The notes under the pieces: model-generated
Seen by the model: only the letters and a program-made list of their open reading frames with translations
What the model was told of the DNA's origin: nothing
Database searches by the model: none
Program-made: the position numbers and the translations under genes
Part shown: positions 1 through 7,645 of the stretch, one piece after another
How the letters are laid out: every line of letters begins with the position of its first letter
How positions within the stretch are numbered: the stretch's first letter is position 1
From: Sphingomonadales bacterium
GTDB taxonomy: Bacteria > Pseudomonadota > Alphaproteobacteria > Sphingomonadales > Sphingomonadaceae
Direction: 5' to 3'
NCBI GenBank assembly: GCA_018971065.1
Contig: JAGWVC010000110.1
Location: 1 to 12,690 of the forward strand
DNA length: 12,690 bases

Positions 1-438
1 CCTGCCATCGGCAACGAAGCCGCCGCCGACGCCGGTGCCGATGGTCAGATACAGCAGCGAGCCGACGCCCTTGCCCGCACCCCAGCGCGCTTCCGCCAGC
101 GCGGCGCCGTTGACGTCGGTGTCGATCACCACCGGTCGGTCGAACGCTTCGGCAAACGGCGCGATCAGGTTGGCCCCGGTCCAGTGCGGCTTGGGCGTGG
201 AACGGACGCAGCCATAGCCCGGTGAAGCGCGATCGAGATCGAGCGGCCCGAACGAGGCGATGCCGAATGACCGGAAAGACACGGCCTGCGCCCGGAACCA
301 GTCGATGGCCGCCCCCAGCGTTTCGGCCGGCGTGGTGGTCGGCACGCGCTCGCGCGCGGTGATCCGGCCTTCGCCATCGGCCAGCCCCAGCACGAACTTG
401 GTGCCGCCGGCTTCGATCAGTCCGTACGTGTCAGCCAT
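1..438 (-). CDS. ROK-family fructokinase, N-terminal part (C-terminus beyond window edge)
   Basis: Predicted fructokinase (ATP + fructose to fructose 6-phosphate, cytoplasmic). Only the first 146 residues are present; the frame is open to base 1. Visible ROK signatures are the first phosphate loop IEAGGTKF (residues 8-15), the block SFGPLDL..SPGYG..TPKPHW (62-86) typical of the fructokinase branch of ROK rather than of glucokinases or repressors, the catalytic Asp in DTDVNGAALAE (D108), and the second phosphate loop IGTGVGGG (133-140). The ATG at 438 follows a GGGAG ribosome site and lies 2 bases after the stop of the GH68 gene, so the two are almost certainly co-translated. Placed last in a raffinose-type operon, it would phosphorylate fructose released from sucrose. 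The later ROK zinc-binding motif is not in the window. Mannose or another hexose as substrate cannot be excluded. Confidence 0.9.
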   Translation of the reverse strand, partial: MADTYGLIEAGGTKFVLGLADGEGRITARERVPTTTPAETLGAAIDWFRAQAVSFRSFGIASFGPLDLDRASPGYGCVRSTPKPHWTGANLIAPFAEAFDRPVVIDTDVNGAALAEARWGAGKGVGSLLYLTIGTGVGGGFVADGR

Positions 439-440
439 CG

Positions 441-1580
441 TCAGCTCCCGGTTGCAATGCCGGCTTTATCGCCGTCCAGCGCCACGGTGAACACCGGCGC
501 CGGAACGCCACCGAACTGCGCCCGGCGCCAGGCGGCATCGCCATGATCGTTGCCGCGCAGCGACGCCGGGTAATCGACGAAGCCGTGAACGGTCAGTTCC
601 GCCGTCACCCACCAGCTATAGGTCTGGAATGGCGCGTCGGCGGGGTTTCCGGCCACCAGCCCGCTGCCGTTGAGCGGCCGCCACGGCCCGGCGATGTCGT
701 CGGCAACCATGCCGTAAAGCCCGTTCGGGCCGTTCGGGCCATCGGGCGCGAACACCTTGCGCTGGGTTGACCAGAACAGGTAGTACCGCCCGGCGTGATG
801 GACGATGTGCGGGCGTTCCTGCTCGTTGTTGAGACCATCGGCGCACAGCAGCGGCGGCAGCACGTCCCAGCCATTCGCGTCGGCGCGCAGCAGGCCGATG
901 CAGCCGTTCCAGGCGCTGCGCGAATCGCGCATGGACCCGGTGAACAGCAGGTATTCGGCGCCATCGGCAGGGTCGCGGAAAAACGCCGGGTCGCGGAAGC
1001 CCTTGATGAAGCCCGGCACGCCCTCGGCCTGAGTCACCAGGATGTAGTGGGGGATCGGTCCGCCGGCGATTTCGCGCGCGGGCGTCCAGCGGTCGATCGT
1101 GAACGCATCCGGGCCGCCCGTCAGCATGCCGGTGGTTTCGAACATGCGTTGCGCGAATGTGCTGGCCGCCTCGCCGGTGTAGCCGGCGGCGGTCCAGTAC
1201 AGCGTGACCGCGCGGGTTGCGGCATCGAACCGGGCCGATCCGGCCCATTCGCGGCTGCCCGGGTTCAGGCCGTCGGGCAGGGCGTTGCCATGATCGCGCC
1301 AGACGCCGTCGAGCTCCCCCATCAGCCTGATCCGGGCGATCGCGTGGCGCGCTTCGGGATCGTCCAGAGCCGGGGCGGACAGCACGAACCACAGCGTCCA
1401 GCCATCGAACCGCGCGGTGGTGCCGTCGGCGTTCTGGAGCGGCCAGAGGTCCCACAGGTCAAGCCCTGGGATCAGCGTGGCCAGCGCGGCGGGATCGACC
1501 GCCGGAATGACGTGGCATGGCTCGATCCGGAGGGTTGCGACCTGTTCGGGAGTCCAGTCGGTGGGGGTAAATTCGGTCAT
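441..1580 (-). CDS. GH68 (levansucrase/beta-fructofuranosidase family) protein, apparently intracellular
   Basis: A 379-residue glycoside hydrolase family 68 protein. The family uses sucrose, hydrolysing it or transferring fructosyl units. The three catalytic residues are in place: nucleophile D44 in LWDLWPLQ (42-49), transition-state Asp D197 in GFRDPAFF (194-201), and acid/base E255 in NNEQERPHIV (251-260). REWAGSA (110-116) and LNGSGLVAGNP (303-313) also match the family, and the overall pattern resembles Zymomonas levansucrase. It is shorter than the usual 415-plus residues. No hydrophobic signal peptide is seen from either plausible start. I chose ATG 1580 (MTEFTPTDW); ATG 1616 adds 12 residues, and neither has an ideally spaced ribosome site. 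The frame extends further upstream only inside galK, with no signal sequence. It follows galK by 74 bases and precedes the fructokinase by 2, so I infer it splits intracellular sucrose. Export by a signal-peptide-independent route, as in Zymomonas, is an alternative. Confidence 0.88.
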   Translation of the reverse strand: MTEFTPTDWTPEQVATLRIEPCHVIPAVDPAALATLIPGLDLWDLWPLQNADGTTARFDGWTLWFVLSAPALDDPEARHAIARIRLMGELDGVWRDHGNALPDGLNPGSREWAGSARFDAATRAVTLYWTAAGYTGEAASTFAQRMFETTGMLTGGPDAFTIDRWTPAREIAGGPIPHYILVTQAEGVPGFIKGFRDPAFFRDPADGAEYLLFTGSMRDSRSAWNGCIGLLRADANGWDVLPPLLCADGLNNEQERPHIVHHAGRYYLFWSTQRKVFAPDGPNGPNGLYGMVADDIAGPWRPLNGSGLVAGNPADAPFQTYSWWVTAELTVHGFVDYPASLRGNDHGDAAWRRAQFGGVPAPVFTVALDGDKAGIATGS

Positions 1581-1654
1581 CGGAAAAGAAATCCTGGGGG
1601 CATTGCGGGTGGCCATGCGATGGGGGACCTGCTTGGGAAGGGGTGGAGATGAAA

Positions 1655-2788
1655 TCAGCGGGCGACCAGGCCGGTTCCGGCACAGGCGTATTCGCGCAGC
1701 ACCAGCGGGGGATCGCCATCGGGGCGACGATAGGTCAGGCCGGACAGCACGGCATCGACACGGTCGCGCCGGCACAGCGCCACCACGGCGCCGCCGAACC
1801 CGCCGCCGGTCATCCGGGCGCCGCCCTCCTCGCCGATCAGTGCCTGCAATTCGGCAACCAGCGCATCGACCGGCGGCACGGTGATTTGGAAATCATCGCG
1901 CATCGAGGCGTGAGACGCGGCCATCAACGCGCCCAATGCGCGGAAATCGCCGGTTGCCAGCGCCTCGGCAGCGGCTAGCACGCGGGCGTTCTCGGAAACG
2001 ACATGGCGTGCGCGGGCAAGCACCACGGGATCGAGCGACGCGCGCGCCAGCATCGGCATGTCGGCATCGCGCAGCGCCGGCACGCCCAGCGCGGCGGCAG
2101 CGGCTTCGCATTGTGCGCGGCGCTCGTTGTAGGCGCCTTCGACCAGCCCGCGCGTCACGCCGGAATGAACGATCAGCACCGCCATGTCGTCGGGCAGTGC
2201 AATCGGGGTCGTGTCCAGCGAGCGGCAGTCGATCAACAGGGCATGGCCGGCAACGCCGCAGGCGGAGGCAAGCTGGTCCATGATCCCGCAGCGGGTGCCG
2301 ACGTGATCGCACTCGGCGGCTTGCGCGGCGCGGGCGATCTCGGCGGGGGCGATGGCCAGCCCGGCCAGCGCGGTGAAGACCGTTCCCACCGCCACCGCCA
2401 GCGACGCCGATGAGGACAGCCCCGAACCGCGCGGAATGGTGCCGGCGATGGCAAGGTCGGCGCCGCACAGGTTGGCCCCGCGTGCCGCCAGCGCGCAAGT
2501 CATGCCGCGCACATAATCGACCCACGGCTGATCCGCGCTGGCGGTGAACGGCGCGGTCAGCGGAAATTGCGCCACCGCCGCATCGAGGTCACAGGCCAGC
2601 ACCCGCAGCACGCCGTCCTCGCGCCGCCGCGCGGCAACTCGCGTCTCGACGCCGATCGCGGCGGGCAGCACGAAGCCGTCGTTGTAGTCGGTATGCTCGC
2701 CGATCAGGTTCACCCGCCCGGGTGCCCGCGCGACGATGTCGGGATCGTGCCCGAACGCGGCGGCAAATGCCTGTTCCAGCGCGCTCAT
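1655..2788 (-). CDS. galK: Galactokinase
   Basis: Galactokinase (alpha-D-galactose + ATP to galactose 1-phosphate, cytoplasmic, first step of the Leloir route), 377 residues, normal for the family. GHMP-kinase features run in order: the galactokinase signature [15 protein letters not shown] (24-38), the ATP-binding loop [11 protein letters not shown] (119-129), CGIMDQLAS (167-175) with D171 as the expected catalytic base, and the C-terminal glycine motif [13 protein letters not shown] (326-338). The start ATG at 2788 overlaps the galT stop in an ATGA arrangement, which decides the start and indicates translational coupling. A longer in-frame extension into galT lacks any galactokinase feature. 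It would take the galactose released by the upstream alpha-galactosidase. Confidence 0.97.
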   Translation of the reverse strand: MSALEQAFAAAFGHDPDIVARAPGRVNLIGEHTDYNDGFVLPAAIGVETRVAARRREDGVLRVLACDLDAAVAQFPLTAPFTASADQPWVDYVRGMTCALAARGANLCGADLAIAGTIPRGSGLSSSASLAVAVGTVFTALAGLAIAPAEIARAAQAAECDHVGTRCGIMDQLASACGVAGHALLIDCRSLDTTPIALPDDMAVLIVHSGVTRGLVEGAYNERRAQCEAAAAALGVPALRDADMPMLARASLDPVVLARARHVVSENARVLAAAEALATGDFRALGALMAASHASMRDDFQITVPPVDALVAELQALIGEEGGARMTGGGFGGAVVALCRRDRVDAVLSGLTYRRPDGDPPLVLREYACAGTGLVAR

Positions 2789-3819
2789 GACCGGCTCCGG
2801 TAGTGCGGGCCGCCGCAGGCGCGCAGGCGCTCGGCCGCCTGTTCGGCGGTTAGGTCGCGCTGGGCCTCGGCCAGAATTTCGAACCCGGCCATGAACTTGC
2901 GCACCGAGGCCGAACGCAGCAGCGGCGGGTGGAAGTGGGCGTGCAGCCGCCAGTGCGCGGTGTCCGCCTGGCCGAACGGCGCGCCGTGCCAGCCCATCGA
3001 ATAGGGGAACGGGCACTGGAACAGGTTGTCATAGCGCGTGGTCAGGTCCGCCAGAATCGCCGCGAGATCGGTGCGCGCCGCATCGTCGAGGTCAGGCAGG
3101 CGCGCCACGTCGAAACGGGGCAGCAGCAGCGTCTCGAACGGCCAGACCGCCCAATACGGCACGATCGCCAGCCAGTGCGCCGTGCTGCACACCGCGCGCG
3201 GGCCGCCGGCTTCGGCATCGGCCAGTTCGGCCAGCATTGGCCAGGCGTGCGCGGCCAGCCAGGCCGCCTGGGTGCGATCCTCGGTGGCGATCAACTGCGG
3301 CAGGTAGCCGGTTGCCCAGATCTGCCCGTGGGGGTGCGGGTTCGAGCAACCCATCATCGCGCCCTTGTTCTCGAACACCTGCACATGCGGATAGCGGGCG
3401 CCCAGCTCGGCGCTTTGCGCGCACCAGCAGTCGATCACAGAGCGCAGTTCGGCGGGGGTCAGTTCGGGCAGGGTGCGGCCATGATCGGGCGAAAAGCAGA
3501 TCACCCGCGCCTCGCCCTCCGCCTGTTCGGCGCGGAACAGGCCGGCGCCCACCGGCGGGGCCGGGGTCTCGGGCGCCAGCGCCGCGAAGTCGTTGGCGAA
3601 CACGTACGTGCCGGTATAGTCGGGGTTGCGTTCGCCATTGACGCGCAGGTTGCCGGGGCAAAGGTAGCAGTCCGGGTCGTGCGCGGGCGGGCGTGACAGG
3701 TCGGGCGCCTGTTCCTGCCCCTGCCACGGCCGCCGGGCGCGGTGCGGTGAAACCAGCAGCCAGCAATCGGACAGCGGGTCGTAACGGCGGTGCGGGTGTT
3801 CAACCGGGTCGAAGGTCAT
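2785..3819 (-). CDS. galT: Galactose-1-phosphate uridylyltransferase
   Basis: GalT exchanges UMP between UDP-glucose and galactose 1-phosphate (cytoplasmic, Leloir route). The protein has 344 residues, the usual length. It has the HPHGQIWA active site (162-169), in which H164 would be the uridylylated histidine. The pair CYLC (C51, C54) together with H113 in FSPDHGRTL matches the zinc site of the E. coli enzyme. NPDY and [10 protein letters not shown] (65-81) are also typical. ATG 3819 overlaps the stop of the alpha-galactosidase gene as ATGA, while a GTG at 3837 would add only six poor residues, so 3819 is preferred. Its own stop overlaps galK in the same way. UDP-glucose 4-epimerase, needed to recycle UDP-galactose, is not in this window. 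Confidence 0.97.
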   Translation of the reverse strand: MTFDPVEHPHRRYDPLSDCWLLVSPHRARRPWQGQEQAPDLSRPPAHDPDCYLCPGNLRVNGERNPDYTGTYVFANDFAALAPETPAPPVGAGLFRAEQAEGEARVICFSPDHGRTLPELTPAELRSVIDCWCAQSAELGARYPHVQVFENKGAMMGCSNPHPHGQIWATGYLPQLIATEDRTQAAWLAAHAWPMLAELADAEAGGPRAVCSTAHWLAIVPYWAVWPFETLLLPRFDVARLPDLDDAARTDLAAILADLTTRYDNLFQCPFPYSMGWHGAPFGQADTAHWRLHAHFHPPLLRSASVRKFMAGFEILAEAQRDLTAEQAAERLRACGGPHYRSRS

Positions 3820-5864
3820 GCCGCCTGTACCTCGCACACCAGCACCGCCTCGCCCTTCAGCGGCGGCACCGCGAAGCCCACCCGGCGCAACCAGGCGCCG
3901 TCCATCGTGGCCAGCTCACGCCCGTCGCCGGTAATGCGATAGCGCGTGCCCGGTTCCGCCATCGGCAGGCGCAGGTGCGGCTGGTGGCGCAGGGTGGTCG
4001 GCTCGGTCCGGGTGACCAGCAGCACCAGATCACGCGGGCTGCCGTGGGCCTGCCAGACCAGGCCGTCGGGCGCCTCGCCCTGCCACACCCGGCCGCCGTG
4101 CAGGCGATCGCGCAGCGCCTTGTAGCGGGCGATTCCGGCGGCCAGTCCGGCGCGGTCGGTCGCGGGCAGGCCGCGCACGTCGAGTTCGACGCCGAAGTGG
4201 CCGGGCAGCGCCACGCCGCAGCGGAAGTCCATCGCCTGGCCGCGCCCGGTCGAATGCGCGGGGCTGGCGCCGACGTGGCTGCCCATCACTTCAGGCGGCA
4301 TGAACTGGAGGAAGCCGCGCTGCATCCGCACGCGCGAGACCGCGTCGATGCAATCGCTGGTCCAGAAGCGGTGGGTGCGGGCGATGATGCCGGCATCGAT
4401 CCGCCCGCCGCCACCGGCGCAGGCCTCGATCTCGACAGCCGGGAAGACGGCGCGGATGCGATCGAACAGCGCATAGCCGGCCAGCACCTGCCGGCGGTAG
4501 CTGGCACGGTTGCCGGCATGGACGAGGTCGCGGTTGTGATCCCACTTGAGATAGCCGATCGGCAGGCTTTCCAGCAGGCCGGCAATCGCCGCGAACAGGT
4601 ATTCGCCGACTTCGGGCTTCGCCATGTCGAGCACGAGCTGGTTGCGCGCCTCCAGCAGCGGCCGCCCATCGACGTGGAGCGCCCAATCGGGATGGGCGCG
4701 GTAGAGGTCACTGTCTCGGTTGACCATTTCCGGTTCGACCCACAGGCCGAATTCCATGCCCAGCCCGGTGACGTGCGCTGCCAGCGGTGCCAGCCCTTGC
4801 GGGTACTTGCGCGGATCGACCTGCCAGTCGCCCAGCGAACTGGTGTCGTCGTCGCGGCCCTTGAACCAGCCGTCGTCCAGCACGAACCGTTCGATGCCGA
4901 CTGCGGCGGCCGCATCCGCCAGCTCGCGCAGCGCGGTTTCGTCGTGCGCGAAGTAGAACCCTTCCCAGGTGTTGAGGTGGACCGGGCGTGACGTCATGGC
5001 GCCGCCGGGCCAGGTCATCCGGCTCCGTATCGCGCGGTGGAACGCATGGGCGACGCCGTTCGCCCCTTCCGCCGAGACTGTCGCCAGCAGCTCGGGAGTG
5101 TGCAGCGTGGCGCCCGGGGGCAGGCGTACTTCGCCCGGGGCCAACCATTCGCCAAGCTGCCACTGGCGGCGGCCATCGTCGAGCCATTCGATCGACTGGA
5201 CATGGTTGCCTGACCAGGCCAGTTGCGCGCCAAAGGCGGTGCCGTCGGCGCAGGTGACGACGGCACCGGGAAAGCAATCGTGCGAGGTCAGCCCGCGCCG
5301 GTTCTCGCGCCGCCACAGGCTGCGGGTCAGCGGGTCGGCCACCGGCACGAATTCGGCATTGTGGCGGCCGCCGAACGAATGAACCGCCGCCGCGTCCTCG
5401 GGCAAGGGCAGGCAACCGGCGACCAGCCACTGCACGTCGAGCGTGTCCGGGCCGAGGTTGGTCAGTTCGGTGGCCAGCGTCAGCGTGTCGCTGGCGGGGT
5501 CGAGCCGGGCGGTGACCACCACCCGCAGTTGTGCCACCGCGTCGCCCAGCACGAACCGCACGGTGGCCGCGTCCGGTTGTTCGACGCTGCATTCGCCGGG
5601 CTGGAACGCCCAGTCGGCGCCGTTGCGATGGGCCAGCAGCCCGCTCTGGCCGAACCAGCCCATGCCGAAGCCGGGAACGATCGCCAGCGGCTGGTCGAAA
5701 TGGAGCGAGAAGCTGGGTTCCGGGCGTTCGCTGCGCAGGCCGGCTTCGGGCAGCGCGCCATCCGGCAGGCGCGGTCCCCAGTAGCGCCACAGCGGCGCTT
5801 CCGCCGGGGGCAGTTCCCAGACCGCGCTGCAGGCCGGGCTGTGCAGGGCGATGAATTCAGGCAT
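3816..5864 (-). CDS. GH36 alpha-galactosidase, cytoplasmic
   Basis: Alpha-galactosidase of glycoside hydrolase family 36, 682 residues, removing terminal alpha-1,6-galactose from melibiose, raffinose and related sugars. The N-terminal half (about 1-290) is the beta-sandwich region. The barrel begins near [10 protein letters not shown] (300-309), followed by [12 protein letters not shown] (329-340) and LWVEPEMVN (374-382). The nucleophile is D442 in YLKWDHNRD (438-446). CAGGGGRID (482-490) precedes WTSDCID (501-507), where D504 is the expected acid/base. There is no signal peptide, so it should act in the cytoplasm on imported oligosaccharide. ATG 5864 overlaps the transporter stop by 8 bases, with an AGGA element upstream. 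The stop overlaps galT by 4 bases. GH36 also holds alpha-N-acetylgalactosaminidases and raffinose-type transferases, but the galT-galK context supports alpha-galactosidase. Confidence 0.95.
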   Translation of the reverse strand: MPEFIALHSPACSAVWELPPAEAPLWRYWGPRLPDGALPEAGLRSERPEPSFSLHFDQPLAIVPGFGMGWFGQSGLLAHRNGADWAFQPGECSVEQPDAATVRFVLGDAVAQLRVVVTARLDPASDTLTLATELTNLGPDTLDVQWLVAGCLPLPEDAAAVHSFGGRHNAEFVPVADPLTRSLWRRENRRGLTSHDCFPGAVVTCADGTAFGAQLAWSGNHVQSIEWLDDGRRQWQLGEWLAPGEVRLPPGATLHTPELLATVSAEGANGVAHAFHRAIRSRMTWPGGAMTSRPVHLNTWEGFYFAHDETALRELADAAAAVGIERFVLDDGWFKGRDDDTSSLGDWQVDPRKYPQGLAPLAAHVTGLGMEFGLWVEPEMVNRDSDLYRAHPDWALHVDGRPLLEARNQLVLDMAKPEVGEYLFAAIAGLLESLPIGYLKWDHNRDLVHAGNRASYRRQVLAGYALFDRIRAVFPAVEIEACAGGGGRIDAGIIARTHRFWTSDCIDAVSRVRMQRGFLQFMPPEVMGSHVGASPAHSTGRGQAMDFRCGVALPGHFGVELDVRGLPATDRAGLAAGIARYKALRDRLHGGRVWQGEAPDGLVWQAHGSPRDLVLLVTRTEPTTLRHQPHLRLPMAEPGTRYRITGDGRELATMDGAWLRRVGFAVPPLKGEAVLVCEVQAA

Positions 5865-7290
5865 GGACGGGCAGATCCTGCTCGACGCGGTTTCGCACCG
5901 GGCCGCGCACGCGCAGCATCGTCAGCGCTGCGGCCAGCAGCAGGCAGCCGGCGAAGCTGATGGCGTTGCGGGCATCGCCGGCCAGCAGATGGTTGTAGAT
6001 CCACCCGAAGGTCAGGCCGTTCAGCAGCATCGGGATCACGATCATCATGTTGAAGATGCCCATGTAGACGCCGGTGCGCTCTGCCGGGATCGAACCCGCC
6101 AGGATCACGTAGGGATTGCCCATGATGCTGGCCCAGCCGAAGCCCAGCGTGACCGCGACGGCCAGCAGCGCGGCATGGCGGCCCAGTTCCGGCATCGCCA
6201 GCAGCAGGAACAGGCGCGGCGCTTCCGCCGAACCGCCGCTGACCTGCGCCAGCGCCAGCAGCCCCAGCCCGGCGGCGGCCAGGCAGGCCAGATGGACCCG
6301 GGCGGCGCCCAGCGACTTGGCCAGCGGCACCATCGCGAAGGCGGCGCCGAACCCGATCAGGTTGTAGAACGCGCCCAGTTGCTGCGTCGTCAGCACGGCA
6401 TCGCGGAACGCGGCGCTGGTCTTGTCGGCGGTATGGAAGATCGACCGGCTGATCGACAGCGAGCCGTAGGACCAGAATATCGAGAAGCCGTACCACTGGA
6501 ACAGGCTCATCCACGCCATCTGCCGCATCGCCTGCGGCATGTCGCGGATGGCCAGGCCGATTTCGGCCAGCGTGGCCCCCAGCGAGCGCGGGGCGGCGGC
6601 AATCCGCGCCTGTTCGGCTTCGCTGAGCGGCAGTTCGGGGACGCGCCACACCGACCACAGGATCGTGGTCAGCGACAGCACCGCGCCGATCAGGAACGAC
6701 ACGTGGGTTATCGACGGGATATTGTGCGAATCCACCGCATTGCGGTCGAACCCGAACCAGTAGACCAGGATCGAAGGCGACAGGAACGCCAGGCATTGCG
6801 CCAGCCCGGTGAACGCGCTCTGGCTGAGGAAGCCGATCTCGTGCTGGCTGTCGTCGAGACGGTCGCTGACATAGGCGCGATAGGGTTCCATCGTCACGTT
6901 GTTGCCGGCATCCAGCAGCCACAGCAGGCTGGCCGCCATCAGGATGGTGGCCGAAAACGGCATCGCCAGCAGGCCCAGGCTGCACATCACCGCGCCGATC
7001 AGGAAATAGGGGGTGCGGCGGCCGAAGCGGGAATGGGTGCGGTCCGACAGCGCGCCGATCAGCGGCTGGATCAGCAGGCCGGTAACCGGCCCCGCCAACT
7101 GCAGCAGCGGCAGCTTCGCCTCGTCCGCGCCCAGCCACGAATAGATCGGCACCATGTTGCCCTGTTGGAGGCCGAAGCTGAACTGCAAGCCCAGAAAACC
7201 GAGGTTCATTTCGATCACCCGGCGCAAGCGCAGGATCGGCTTGCGCGTCGTGAGCGCGAACGGGGAACTGGACTGCGACATGGTTGCCAT
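5857..7290 (-). CDS. MFS sugar transporter of the SLC45/GPH-like sucrose-maltose type
   Basis: Inner-membrane major-facilitator permease of 477 residues with many hydrophobic segments from about residue 28 to 470. The start of helix 1 and following loop, MNLGFLGLQFSFGLQQGNMVPIY (28-50), and the loop 2-3 motif SDRTHSRFGRRTPYF (82-96) are typical of the cation-coupled disaccharide transporters related to plant SUC and animal SLC45 proteins. It is the first gene of the operon and overlaps the GH36 gene by 8 bases, so I infer uptake of an alpha-galactoside such as raffinose or melibiose; sucrose is another candidate. The start is ATG 7290, with GGAGAG five bases upstream. A downstream ATG at 7281 (MSQSSS) is possible. 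The frame also extends to 7377, but that segment crosses the probable promoter and is charged and unlike the family. Confidence 0.92.
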   Translation of the reverse strand: MATMSQSSSPFALTTRKPILRLRRVIEMNLGFLGLQFSFGLQQGNMVPIYSWLGADEAKLPLLQLAGPVTGLLIQPLIGALSDRTHSRFGRRTPYFLIGAVMCSLGLLAMPFSATILMAASLLWLLDAGNNVTMEPYRAYVSDRLDDSQHEIGFLSQSAFTGLAQCLAFLSPSILVYWFGFDRNAVDSHNIPSITHVSFLIGAVLSLTTILWSVWRVPELPLSEAEQARIAAAPRSLGATLAEIGLAIRDMPQAMRQMAWMSLFQWYGFSIFWSYGSLSISRSIFHTADKTSAAFRDAVLTTQQLGAFYNLIGFGAAFAMVPLAKSLGAARVHLACLAAAGLGLLALAQVSGGSAEAPRLFLLLAMPELGRHAALLAVAVTLGFGWASIMGNPYVILAGSIPAERTGVYMGIFNMMIVIPMLLNGLTFGWIYNHLLAGDARNAISFAGCLLLAAALTMLRVRGPVRNRVEQDLPVHA

Positions 7291-7295
7291 CGGTT

Positions 7296-7301
7296 CTCTC
7301 C
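7296..7301 (-). promoter_or_regulatory. Ribosome binding site that fixes the transporter start
   Basis: On the minus strand GGAGAG lies five bases before ATG 7290. It is the best Shine-Dalgarno match near the N-terminus of the MFS gene and is the reason to prefer 7290 over the longer frame to 7377. Confidence 0.7.
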
Positions 7302-7333
7302 ATCGCGACTCTCGAACGGCGCGCTGGACGCAC

Positions 7334-7362
7334 TCTCTAACCGATGAGTCGATTCGATTCAA
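7334..7362 (-). promoter_or_regulatory. Candidate sigma-70-like promoter of the sugar operon
   Basis: On the minus strand TTGAAT (7357-7362) is followed after exactly 17 bases by TAGAGA (7334-7339). The -35 element agrees well with TTGACA, the -10 only partly with TATAAT. It lies about 45 to 70 bases before the MFS start and is overlapped by the 7354-7366 palindrome, a usual arrangement for repression. This is inference from pattern only. Confidence 0.4.
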
Positions 7363-7366
7363 TCGA
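7354..7366. promoter_or_regulatory. Perfect 13-bp palindrome, candidate operator
   Basis: TCGATT-C-AATCGA is a perfect inverted repeat with a one-base centre. A further TCGATT copy begins at 7349, so the outer copy also pairs with the AATCGA arm (6-bp arms, 6-base spacer). It covers the proposed -35 element of the operon promoter. Such a site would suit a dimeric repressor, but it lacks the central CG of a classical LacI-family operator, and no regulator gene is present to pair it with. Confidence 0.45.
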
Positions 7367-7461
7367 GTGAATTGCATCTTGCGGGGGCATCGACAAGCGG
7401 TTTTCCGTAAAGCGGCACGATTGATCCAGCGGCAATCGCGTCAGATTGGATGGGGTCCGCC

Positions 7462-7490
7462 TTGGTGCCCGGGCAGGGGATGAATAAAAA
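7462..7490 (+). promoter_or_regulatory. Weak candidate promoter for the GH27 gene
   Basis: TTGGTG (7462-7467) and TAAAAA (7485-7490) are separated by 17 bases on the plus strand. Agreement with consensus is moderate (three and four of six), and the leader to the GH27 start would be about 150 bases. No better plus-strand pair was seen in this region. Confidence 0.25.
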
Positions 7491-7517
7491 CGCGGCCCGA
7501 AGCGTCACAAATGGCGT

Positions 7518-7534
7518 TCCGGATAAGTCCGGAT
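7518..7534. repeat. Tandem TCCGGAT repeat, 10-base period
   Basis: TCCGGAT occurs at 7518-7524 and again at 7528-7534, so two palindromic TCCGGA cores are one helical turn apart, downstream of the possible GH27 promoter. It could be a binding site on one DNA face. In GC-rich DNA a short repeat like this may also be chance. Confidence 0.3.
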
Positions 7535-7632
7535 TTCCTGCCGAGGCACGGGCTGATCGGGCGCGCAATCCATTTCAATCGTATGTTCATGGACGGATGG
7601 CGGCTTTGTCTGACATGTTCCGCGCATCCGGT

Positions 7633-7638
7633 AGGGAG
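7633..7638 (+). promoter_or_regulatory. Ribosome binding site that fixes the GH27 start
   Basis: AGGGAG lies seven bases before ATG 7646. The protein starting there opens with a signal peptide, whereas the longer frame from 7511 buries that hydrophobic segment about 55 residues in. Confidence 0.75.
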
Positions 7639-7645
7639 TGGGACA

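Larger units (their letters stand above)
7291..7645. other. Divergent intergenic control region between the transporter operon and the GH27 gene
   Basis: A 355-base stretch without a convincing gene, lying between the minus-strand MFS operon and the plus-strand GH27 gene. It holds the candidate operon promoter and palindrome (7334-7366), a possible plus-strand promoter (7462-7490), a tandem TCCGGAT repeat (7518-7534) and the GH27 ribosome site (7633-7638). Open frames crossing it are extensions of the flanking genes and show no family features. No regulator gene is encoded here. Confidence 0.75.

Noticed and set aside
5851..7347. Long plus-strand open frame opposite the MFS gene (498 codons), and similar ones opposite galT and GH36 (2929-3696, 3693-4991)
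   Set aside because: Their translations are rich in Gln, Arg, His and Ala, show no domain pattern and mirror genes with clear families. Such frames are common opposite genes in GC-rich DNA.
7291..7377. N-terminal extension of the MFS protein to 7377
   Set aside because: The extra 29 residues are charged, lie across the probable promoter, and the better ribosome site serves ATG 7290.
7358..7581. TTCAATCG found twice in the divergent region (7358-7365 and 7574-7581)
   Set aside because: An eight-base match within 350 bases is expected about once by chance, and the second copy has no palindromic partner.
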